The position numbers were made by a program, and so were the translations under genes. A DNA stretch of 64,000 bases from Ascaris suum. Lineage: Eukaryota > Nematoda > Chromadorea > Rhabditida > Ascarididae. The DNA lies in the NCBI GenBank assembly GCA_013433145.1, contig CM024172.1, positions 1,052,501 to 1,116,500 of the forward strand, given 5' to 3'. Every line of letters starts with the position of its first letter. The stretch's first letter is position 1. Below are positions 23,401-35,700 of this stretch, piece after piece. The notes beneath the pieces are model-generated. The model had not been told where the DNA came from. It did no database searches and saw only the letters and a list, made by a program, of their open reading frames with translations.

Positions 23401-24558
23401 TCTAGACGTTTCAAAAAATTCTGTTTTTGATCTACTGTTTAATTGATCTCTTTGTTTATCTACTTTTCTCTATGAATAAAACGAAGGAAATTTATATACA
23501 TATCGTCTTAAACATTTTTTTTTCTAAATTATGGCACTGACTTTCTTTTCATGACCACCATATTTAGTAACCGAAAGATCAAAATCAAATAAATAGAAAA
23601 GTCGTCATTTCGTCATACATTTGAAAAACTATCTATTTTCTCATTTCAAGCCAATACTAGACATTTCGTTCAATGACTAAAATGGTAAAGTTCAGATTTG
23701 AATTCCAATATAGAACGTACGGAATGCAACTATGCCATAAGTCGCAAATTCACAAAATAGTCTAAACTATACAACCTAATGGTAGTTCTTACCTGTCGAC
23801 TTGAAAAGCAACTAACCTGTGTTTCATGCTGGATTATGGTATCATATTTTCACGAAAATAATGCTAAAAAAACGCTGTTGTGATTTCTTTTCATAATTTT
23901 GCTAAAAATTTATGTTTCGCATTGGTTTTAACCGCAAAATTAGTAACTTCATATAAAAGGAAGGAAATTTTTGCTTGTATAGAGTGCTTAAACGTAAATA
24001 AACATGCAAATGCCACCAATAATTGATATTGCAGGAGATATATGGACCGGCGCCAACGTCGTATGAGATGCAAATGGCATTCACATCGTTGCAGGTGCAT
24101 TATGCTGAAGTAGCGCTACAACTTAACCAACTGCTTTCATCTTCTTCTATCTCCTTTGAATATAGGTATAAATTTGCTAATATCCATTGCCTTAATTTGC
24201 GTATTATTATTGTCTTTAAAGCTCACATCCAACATCAAACATCGTAAAAAGTTGGAAGTTTTAACGGCAAATATGCATCTGCGATCTCGTTCGAGAGTGG
24301 ATACGCATAGTCGATTCACTTAGATAACCAAATGATACCGTTTCATGAACATGAGCAAATCTGAAAATTTCCTCCTTATCACTTATCAGGCATACAAATA
24401 AATGAGCTTATCACTTTATCTTGTCGTTGTTTTTTATCAGAACCGATGTAAAACAATATGACGAACGTCGGTCAGCCTTGCAATGGCAAATAGAACGTGA
24501 GCAGAGACTTATTGCACGATTGGATATTATCATTGCTGAACATACCTCTCTTATATAA
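8474..24558 (+). CDS. Unrecognised coiled-coil protein, 3' part of gene, six exons
   Basis: Proposed exons are 8474-8628, 21822-21902, 22589-22628, 23074-23157, 24035-24165 and 24441-24558 (TAA at 24556-24558). They sum to 609 nt, and every junction keeps the frame (203 codons with the stop). The product is charged and mostly helical, with motifs such as SEKRKEFEELSKRL, NYKRIQDEFA, GRFETRRKELFELQ, EFRQIEMLIHRIATLK and ALQWQIEREQRLIARLD. These suggest coiled coils. A short Pro-rich link (CPPEIYGPAP) lies before the last third. I cannot name the family. Exon 3 is the least certain: a stronger acceptor (TTTTTCAG, 22571-22578) ten bases upstream would need another frame in exon 2. The link from 8628 to 21822 rests on phase alone and implies an intron of about 13 kb holding the duplicated repeats. 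Confidence 0.55.
8997..9055. repeat. Diverged dispersed repeat, copy 1 of a pair
   Basis: The segment around GCCTAGCATAAGTACTGAAA resembles 9704-9763 (GCCTAGCACAAGTACTGAAA) in the same orientation. Similarity continues into a GATAGACA-type stretch and a CCTCAC end. The two copies are about 700 bases apart. The family is unknown. Confidence 0.55.
9025..9085. repeat. Perfect 12-bp inverted repeat (hairpin)
   Basis: GATAGACAGCAG at 9025-9036 is the exact reverse complement of CTGCTGTCTATC at 9074-9085, with a 37-base loop. The left arm lies inside the dispersed repeat at 8997-9055. It could be a terminal inverted repeat of a small element or an RNA hairpin. No function can be read from the sequence. 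Confidence 0.7.
9148..9272. repeat. Dispersed repeat with TTTCTT/GGCCC/CCCGG blocks, diverged copy
   Basis: The order of blocks TAGACACT, TTTCTTCAAAC, GGAAATTT, ATGGCCC, TAG, TTCGTTG, GGGC, CGGTAACC, GGAAAA matches 12438-12560 and its duplicate at 19422-19544. It is clearly diverged from them. A partial further copy lies near 12625-12690. This is an old repeat family, older than the large duplication. Confidence 0.6.
9704..9763. repeat. Diverged dispersed repeat, copy 2 of a pair
   Basis: This is the partner of 8997-9055, sharing the TAGCAYAAGTACTGAAA core followed by an A-rich stretch and a gap-tolerant match. A G/C-rich patch with GGGGGCGGCGGCC-like runs lies just upstream and differs from the AT-rich surroundings. 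Confidence 0.5.
10021..12110. repeat. 38-bp GT/GC-rich minisatellite, left array (about 2.1 kb)
   Basis: The clearest unit is GTGTCTGTGTAAGTGTGC followed by GCAATCTGTGTGCGTGCACA (38 bp). Near-identical units repeat at 10857-11000 and 11160-11280; elsewhere the units are degenerate and mixed with shorter variants. The strand asymmetry (GT on +, CA on -) and lack of stops on the - strand leave three - frames open for up to 653 codons. Their His/Thr/Ala/Cys-rich translations are only the unit read in rotation. Since 38 is not a multiple of 3, each frame cycles through all phases. Many alternating purine-pyrimidine runs (TGTGCGTGCACA, TGTGCGCA) could adopt Z-DNA. Confidence 0.95.
12111..13384. 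repeat. Duplicated flank B, left copy, ending in a TTTTGATCTTCC/GATCAAAA array
   Basis: This is nearly identical to 19090-20372. It includes unique sequence (CTCTGTCTTTCCGAGGTCTG), the dispersed repeat at 12438-12560, and then a degenerate short tandem array. The array starts as TTTTGATCTTCCCT-like units and flips near 13165 to GGGAAGATCAAAA-like units. The copy stops at GTGCTGAGA (about 13384), where it joins channel-gene sequence. In the right copy the array continues for about 1.4 kb more. Confidence 0.92.
13385..18313. repeat. Duplicated CNG 3' segment A, left copy
   Basis: This matches 27874-32795 over about 4.9 kb with only scattered substitutions and 1-bp indels. The left edge follows an ACAAAAAAAGG junction. 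The right edge falls inside a CNG exon after GCATAT (18308-18313), where minisatellite sequence (GCCTGCACAG) begins at once. Confidence 0.95.
14056..18313 (-). pseudogene. Truncated, frameshifted 3' fragment of a cyclic-nucleotide-gated channel gene
   Basis: Exon equivalents of the intact gene are, in coding order, 18279-18313 (cut exon), 16794-16889, 16411-16508, 15598-15673, 15284-15444, 14356-14507 and 14056-14190. They cover the end of the C-linker, the cyclic-nucleotide-binding domain and the C-terminal coiled coil. The whole membrane part is absent. Exon 16411-16508 is 98 nt instead of 99: an A-run of five is now four, after FVCQK. Exon 15284-15444 is 161 instead of 162: CCC became CC, after FEDF. 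Both break the frame. One substitution changes Gly to Asp (near 16831); others are silent. Both indels lie in homopolymers, so sequencing error in a misassembled allele is a real alternative to a decayed duplicate. Confidence 0.85.
18314..19089. repeat. 38-bp GT/GC-rich minisatellite, right array (about 0.8 kb)
   Basis: It has the same unit as the array at 10021-12110, with its cleanest run at about 18440-18700 (period 38). It starts at once after the broken CNG exon and ends in the same GTGCGCGC(T)TGCACAATG flank. At about 0.8 kb against 2.1 kb, the arrays differ strongly in copy number. Confidence 0.95.
19090..20372. repeat. Duplicated flank B, right copy
   Basis: This is nearly identical to 12111-13384, including the dispersed repeat at 19422-19544. 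Small differences include an extra G in GACTCGGTGAG and an extra T near 19840. Beyond 20372 the right copy runs on into more GATCAAAA array, while the left copy has jumped to the CNG segment. Confidence 0.93.
19780..21740. repeat. Degenerate GATCAAAA/TTTTGATC short tandem array with two orientation switches
   Basis: Units of about 18-20 bp vary around GGGAAGATCAAAAACRGGG and its complement. About 19780-20160 reads TTTTGATCTTCCCT-like. About 20165-21465 reads GAAGATCAAAA-like. About 21465-21740 reads TTTTGATCTTCCCTC again. The two outer blocks can pair with the centre, so the array is a long imperfect inverted repeat. Any ORF in it is a by-product. Confidence 0.9.
22117..22138 (+). other. G-quadruplex-type G run
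   Basis: GGGG-C-GGGG-A followed by eleven G gives four or more G-tracts with one-base loops. It lies in an intron of the coiled-coil gene. Confidence 0.5.
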
Positions 24559-24594
24559 TTGCTGATGCTGGTGGCATTCGAAACGAGGAAGAGG

Positions 24595-24600
24595 AATAAA
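24595..24600 (+). terminator. AATAAA polyadenylation signal of the coiled-coil gene
   Basis: The AATAAA hexamer lies 37 bases after the TAA at 24556-24558, a normal distance for 3' end formation. This supports 24441-24558 as a true terminal exon. Confidence 0.55.
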
Positions 24601-27873
<3,273 letters not shown>

Positions 27874-30800
27874 AACAAAAAAAAGGTTAGATGCCTCTTA
27901 TTAATTGGCATCTTCTGAAGACGTGATCGTTACGTTCATTCTGACTTAAATTCCTTTAATCTGCTCGAGATTTACGTCCTCACTTGTAGAAGTTTAGCTT
28001 CTGCAAGTTGCATTCGTTAGGCTCATGAAGTACTCGCCAAAAATCCACGTAAGGACAGCAAATCATTATGCCTTGATAACGCGAGCTACGTTTATAAATA
28101 TGCTGAAGGTCACTACTTTAAAGGTATGCTTGACAGGTATGTTTAGTTACTTCAACTAGCTTAACTATAACGGTCGCTATACGAGGCCATTAACTGTTCT
28201 AGTTTGAACAGTTTAACGGCCAATCCCAACAGTATTTCGATTTACAACATGACTCCCACTTAAATCGAAAGATTTATGCAATATAAAATTTGCATGAGCA
28301 CATTTAATATGCCTGGAAATAGTAACATCAAATAGTGATTCCACCATTATTCATCAAATATACAAGTTGCTTCCAATTCTCATCCTTCCGGCGACTACCA
28401 TCCACATGTTATTTATTTTATGCAGCTCGTGTAGAATGCAGATATGTTTACCTAATTGGTGTTTATGCATTCACATATAGAATAAATATTTAATTTACCT
28501 CAAGCTAAGTTTAAATCAAGTTTAAAGAAAGCCCAAGTTCGAGCAAGTCATTGATTGATTTGTTGCGAAGGTTGCCGATCCATTGAGTTATGACGTAAAC
28601 TTCCACTGTGGATATCACGTCGATGAAGACGACAAAGTGATTCCAGTCGAGTCAATCGTTGTTTGATCTCGTTGAATGCGCACTGAATATAGATAGATGT
28701 ATTTATGAAACAAGTTTCAGCAGCAAGGGTGACATTTTCCGATTATGCCGGCTGCCACTAAGTAAAGGAATTACAGTAACGAGGAAGTATTAATCTGTGA
28801 CGGTATTTCATTGACGATAACGACGGCTTCAATGAATTAAGTCATACCTTATAGTTCTCAAAGTTCTCGTTAATAACTCGTTCAAGTTTTTCGATTCCTT
28901 GTAAAATCTGATTAAGTTTTTCCTCCAAGCTCGATGCTGGCATCTCTTCGAAAGCGCTCAGGCTATCCGCCTGGTTCACCTCATTCAAGAGAACCTTCGC
29001 TGAAATTGCACATATTGCGTCCAGACCAATGGATTTTGTGATGCATCATAACCACTATCCTCTCCCTTCCTCTCTCCCTCCCAAAGAACAAAAAAAAAAA
29101 AACAAACAAACAAAGCGCACATATTCACGGCACTTAATATGCTATAAACTCTTTTCAGTAATGGCCGATCTGAACGTGAATGAAGTTAGAAGGTTGCCTT
29201 CAACACGACCTCATGCTAAAGTTCAACGGATGCCAAAGCTCTAGATAAGGATGCTCGACGATATTCTCATCGGTTGCAAGCATTAGCTTTGAACCAGTAG
29301 AGGTGCAGAAACTGGAATATTAGCATCCTATGTTTAGCTGTTATTAAAGCCCGAGGTTAAGTTTCTGTATTGAGTGTCTTTTCTTGGTATTGTCCTCATG
29401 CAGTTCATGATTCGGGCAACAATATATCACACATGCGCACTAATAACCCACTGTGATTTCATATAAGATACCTGTACATATTCCCTTACCCAATCAGCAA
29501 CAGTTTCTTAGTTACCTAGGGACCTGAAGTCAGATGGTCTGACTGGTTTGCGCTTAGAAGAGTTCCCGCCAACTGACGCTACTTAATACCGAGGTCAAGC
29601 AGCGAGGATGACAGAAACATCCTGAGCAATGAAGTAAACGTAATCCCTTCGTTAAGGCATCGAACATTCGCTGACATTCGTTCGTTGACATTACAAATTT
29701 ATATCGGTAAAGAAATTCCTATATGTAAACATTTCAAATATCCTTGCAAATCAAATACGGGAAGGAAAGATACCTCTTGCACATAGACGATCTCGTTCTT
29801 CTGGGAAATCTTCGAATATTTGCCATAGATCCTCTCTTGTCAAGACGAACACTTCGGAATAACCGACCGACTTTACCGAAAATTCTTGTCTGCAGGCACA
29901 CTTTCCGAAAAGCTCCAATTCTCCATAAGCACACTCTAAAAATTGTTTGATCATTTCAAAGAGCTTAAAGAGTTTAGAAACACCCGAGAAAATTCCGATT
30001 TTAGACAAGTACAACGTATGCCAGAAGTGTAATAAATATTCGTGAAACATTTATCACAGAATGATCACATCTGGAAGTTTCGCCTAACCTTTATCGATTG
30101 TGAAAAGGGAGAAGCCATTCTCGGTTTCAACCAGTAGAGTACCACGTTTCACAATAAACAATTCCTAAAAAACTATTTCGTTATAAACCATCACTGAAAT
30201 TTGACCGTAAGTTTTGACCACTATTAGGCCCTCACTATGTTACTGAAATATATCAATATGCCGACTAAAAGTTCTGCAAAAACTATCTTACCTACCCGAA
30301 TTTGTATATGTATTTTTATCAATGCAAATGAGTTCTGTTAAACTTTAAATAACATGATAAAATAACAACCCGTGAGTTGTAATTAAATAAACCCCGAGTT
30401 CCGGGGAAATTACCATATCAGTTCAGTTTTATCGATAAAAAAATCTAAGATATGCAATTCGAGTTTTGAGGTCTTCTGAAACAAAACCCGCCTCGTCCAA
30501 AAAATATATCATCGATGATTACTGCAACTAGGCAGGCTAATGATATAAACTTTCAAATATCTATTCAGTGAATAGTTGGAGCGCATATTTATGCAAATCT
30601 AGTTTATGATCATCACAAAAGAAAAGCACTATAACATTTGGGACGCAATACATTACTCAACATAATAAGTCGGGGGCAATAAGTTGTTGTAAGGGAAAGA
30701 TGAAACAAAGTTCCCCTGTTATATTATTCAGGCTAATCATTTCCTGCTACCGTTATCGAGCTTACCTGTATGAACTAGCGTTGAAATGCTGTATGAAAAA

Positions 30801-32795
30801 CCAAAAACGCTATATGAATTGCTTTTAGTTGGACGCATTTTTTTTTAAAAGAAACTCTAAATAAAATAATAATATAGCAGAATGAAGTGATTTATATAAG
30901 CCTACTTTGCATCGTTCTCCTTTTTGACAGACGAAATCACCCGGTGAGAACATTCGTAGTTTGAGTCGCATTATCACTTCACTTAGGAATTGATCTTCAC
31001 AATCCTTTAATAGCATTCATTTATTTATCACATCAAATTTCGACGGTTCATATCCGGATATCCATTTACGCAGAATATTTACTACTTGAATAATTCTAAT
31101 ATATTAGAATAGGCAAAAATAATGACTTAAAGTAAAGGTGCTAGAATTCCCTATTAAAATTTGAATTTTTCATTTAAAAAAAAGTTTTTGAAAATACAAG
31201 GAGAAAAAGAACCTAGAGTTTGCGAAAAAAAGAGATCGATATATGAAGGAGGGAAGATGAAAATGCCATCGAGAAATGATTGCATTTACCTGAAATAGGC
31301 GCATTTTGGTGATAGCATTCACATGAATACTGAGTGCAATTTGACCATTCAATCGAGTTGGTATTGAAGCATTGTTGTTTAAATGCTGCAAAAGTTGCCT
31401 CTAAGGATCCTATAATATTCTATTCCAGCGATAAGCTTCAGCAATTCTAACAGTGCTATGAGAAGAGAGATGGAAAAGAAAAGTGGAAATCTGTGATTGG
31501 TGTCAATACCACATTTGATCTGAACAAATCTTCTCTTTCTCATTCTGTCTCATTCTCCCTCTCTCTGTCCCCAACATTTTCGTGTTTTAAGCGCTAGAAG
31601 GGCTTCAAGTGTTCCGCATGCTGCCACGAAAAGGTTTGACGGAACGATCTGCGGCATAGACTACGGCAACGGATAAGCACATTTGCTCGCATAGCGAGAT
31701 GGGGCTCGTTCGAATCCTTGATGCTTTCTTTATTTTCCGTTTTTATCTCTTCCTTTTTACTAATTGACGTCATTTTTTATAATTTCCCTCGGTTTCATCG
31801 AAGGTCTTAAGAAACTATAAATGCAACGTTATCGTCTCTTCTATTTTCCTTCTTCAAATAAAACACTCAAGGAAGTAAAAGTTCGAATCGTTTTTTCTTC
31901 TAGTGTCTCTGCAATTTACATTTCAGTCTGCTAATCTGCCTCTCCCATCTTATAGACTCGTCAATCCTCACCTCTTATTCCAGTTATGACGTCATCTCAA
32001 ATATCAACTTTGGCAAACATCAATGACGTCAACCTCAATCATTATCACGTCTTCACGCAAGGGAGAAGAAATAAAATTAGAGTGAAAAGAAAATGACGAT
32101 TTGATTGGAGAATTGATATGGAAAAAAATAGAGAATCCCCCCCCCCCTCCCCAAGAAAACTGTGAAAAACTTATCTATTCTCTATGTTGTGTTTCTATCA
32201 TGGTGTACCTAAGTTGTCCCTTAGGTCAAACTAGCGATTGGCCGATCTGCCCTATGCAGTTTTGCCGACTTTGTTTTTTGAACGGCAATTTGGAGCCCTA
32301 CTCTAAATTATCCCGTCACGAATCGAATTCTTGTGGTATCCACAATCACCTCTATCACCACTACACGGCTTCTAGGCGTCACAGCAACCTATTACGATGC
32401 AAAAGTGACACAAATTTGGCCGCTGTTTTAATTTCAGTACTTCATCTGCTACACGTTTGATATGTTTGAGATCGTTTTCCTTGTATGCACTGATTGACTT
32501 TCATAGATTTTTGTGTAGCATTTATGCAAAAAAAAACTTAAAGGTCCTGTAAACTAATGCACAGTATGCAATGTTTATCAAATGCATAAATCATCGCTGT
32601 AAATTACGCTGAAGGTATTAAAATAGGAAGTGTTTCCAACCAAATCAAAAAATCATTGTTAGGAATGATCAAACCTGTTGACCTGCTGATCTGATACGAT
32701 GCTATGAAGGTTCTTGTAAGATGGACTTCACGCCATTTTTGAAAAGTGTATAAAATGTACCTTTTCGCTTACGACGACTTTCCTCGAAAGCATAT
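27874..32795. repeat. Duplicated CNG 3' segment A, right copy (intact context)
   Basis: This matches 13385-18313. Here the right edge continues smoothly through the rest of the CNG exon (32761-32842) and into upstream exons. This copy therefore preserves the ancestral arrangement. Confidence 0.95.
28412..28417 (-). terminator. AATAAA polyadenylation signal of the CNG channel gene
   Basis: The + strand TTTATT reads AATAAA on the - strand, about 130 bases past the TGA at 28548-28550. The spacing is plausible for 3' end formation. Confidence 0.4.
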
Positions 32796-35700
32796 AACCA
32801 AACCAGTCGACAACACGTCTTTGTAATTCATTATCAACTCCTCTGAAAAAAATTCACCAGTACTAGTAAGATTGCCGCACATGTGGATGTTTTTTTTTGG
32901 AATTGACGATATCACTGTCAAACATTCCATGCCGCATTTTGAAATTTCTTATAAAGCCGGAGGGGCCGGAGAACTAAAACGGACATCGTTGAGGTAGAAA
33001 AAGGTAGCTTCAATTAAAGCTTCATTTTTTGGCCAGAGAATGCTCAAATATGGATACGTATATTCACAAGAATCCTTGATATGATAGTTTACTCGGGATT
33101 TGAGCAGAATCAAACAGCATAATTTTTGGATTCTTTCCTTACTGCCTACATTCTCGACCAGCTCAGACTATCGTTATCCGATTGAAATTTGCATGCCTGA
33201 CGCATAAAAACGGGCCAGCAATACCTGGCAGAGCATGGAACTCGTTGTAGAAGCTGAATAGGTTAAATGTACCTATTTCTCATATAGGCTTTAGCGCCGT
33301 CGAGATTCGTACGAAGATCCTGTTTAGTGGCGTTACCGTTTGTAGTCAAATCGCCCACCATACCCATAATCACAGCAAAAAATAATGTACCGGCTATTGT
33401 ATCGAATATTTCCATAACATTTTGCGCAGATTCGTCTGGTTCCGGCTGAAAAAATGACCACTGAAACTAGCCATCCATTATGTTCACAAATGTATTAAAA
33501 TGCTCCGCACGTAAGAATGCCCCCTGGTTTTAACAATCCACGCATCATTCCGTCTATCGTTACTTAGTCTCATTACGGCAGTTGATAAAAAAGGTGGATA
33601 CGTCCGCCTTCAGAATGTCGTTTATAGATCAATTATTAGTTTATTTATTTACTTGCTTGTTTATTGAACTAGTAAATCGTTAATTTACTTGTTTATTCAG
33701 CGTTCCCTTAGGGAGAAAATGTACATATAAACATATATCAGAAGCACAGAAGTAAATAAAAGAAGCTGAAGGAAATGGCAGAAGCATACGTCGAATGAAA
33801 TATTCAAGGACATCAAGATGAGAGATATAGAAGAAAGAAGGTCTAACGTGAAGTATACTAGTAATATAGAAAACATGAGATCTGGAATAGAACAAGGATC
33901 GGCACAATTTAAGCACCTTACGTCAATACTATTTACTTCAATTTCAAAATATTTTTGTGGAGAATATTCCACATACGTACAGCACGATAATGAAAGCTTT
34001 CAAAATACAGTTGGCGTTACAATGTTTTCCTGGCTGGCTCAAACTCTTGTCCACAAGGTTCAAACTTTCGGGAACTCTTTCGAAGGCTTTGAACAGCAGG
34101 ATGTCGGGAAAACGGTATGTTACTTTGAAAGAGAGGATCGAGTAGTCAAGTGAGACTGAAACCTGTGATATTTCAATAATTCAGTGTTGCGGATTTTTAA
34201 CCTGATAATATAATCAGATTAATAAGGGCCAAGTAGACTTTAGAGAACGCCATGCGAGTAAAACTCGTGAAACATTCTTCAGCATCAATGTCAATTTGCC
34301 ATAAGTTCGACTAACTTCGTAACACTTAGAACACTTAGATCTTTTTTTTTGCAATGAGCGAAAATCTTGCGCACGATCCATCAAAGTAGGGTCAGGATTT
34401 TTCCGCTTAAAGGATATTCGGAAACACACGCTTCAGTTAACGCTGATTTTTTAAAGCATTTTTGAATATCTCTAAGCACTTCGTAAGCAGCTGGCTGTTT
34501 ATTTAGTATGCAGCTATATACTTACATAGTGAAATCATCAACAGAATGATTAACATGGCAACTGAGGTTCCCACTCCCGAAAGGCAAGAAAATTGTTTCC
34601 TTTCCCGGAAAGCAAAAAAAAAAAAAATTGATATGTTCATATGTCTCCTCCTTTTTTATTCATCTGGCATAGTCCAACTGAATCAGCAAAAGTAAGCACG
34701 AAACGAGCGACGCAACGAACCTGTTCTCCGAGAGTCGTTATTGTAAGTGCCGACCAGTACATACATAATGCGTATTTCTTTGTGAAATTCGAGAAATGTA
34801 GTTGAATCGATCTGAAAACTTCTTTAAAGCATATAAAGTAAAAGTTCCCATGAATAATATAAAATATTTATCCTACTAATCGATGTTTTTATTACTTTGC
34901 CGAAAGAATCACTGATAATGAGAGGAACTTATTTAATGGTCCGCTTGATTTAATTACGATTCACCTGTTTGTCCAATATTGACCCATCTCTTCGACGTAA
35001 TCTTCACGACGCGAAACGTCTCTGCCACTTTCGTTGAATCCACAATCCGACCCTTCATGATACCAACCGCATCGCGGCACCGCGGGATCACTGATCTTAT
35101 CATAAGTGAATGCCCAATCGCCCGTATCATCGGCAGCTTTAAATAGAAATTGAAAAATTACGTTACTTCAAACGTTATCGATACGGCATTGTTTAACTAC
35201 GATCTTATTATTAATACATTCATGCTGTTCGAACAAAACATAAATCGACTTAGAAATCTTTTTACCTATAAAGAGCGTAGGGTTTTCTATTTCTAACGCC
35301 ATTGCTTTCTATAAAGGCAAAAAACACTAACGAATTCTATTGTTACAGAATGTTTCGATCTATAAATATATTCTATTATCTGCTTGAAAATTTTCCAGCA
35401 ATTTTGAAAAAATTTTCCTGCTTGACAACTTTTCAATATTTTTGAATAAATTCCAACTCCATTCAACGTCCTATTTACATCTAATACAAATTTATTTATA
35501 GTTCTTATTCACAATAATATTTTCGTCATAAAAACGAAGCATATTCACTGACGTGTTATAGTGTAGAATGTGCTCATAAGATAGTAAGCACATGCATTCC
35601 AATGAAAAATGAATAAACATGCGAGCATGAGTTGCCCAACGATTAACACTGTTGGGAATCTGCTGGCTACCTCTGCCACTGAGAGAAAATCGCCGATTCG

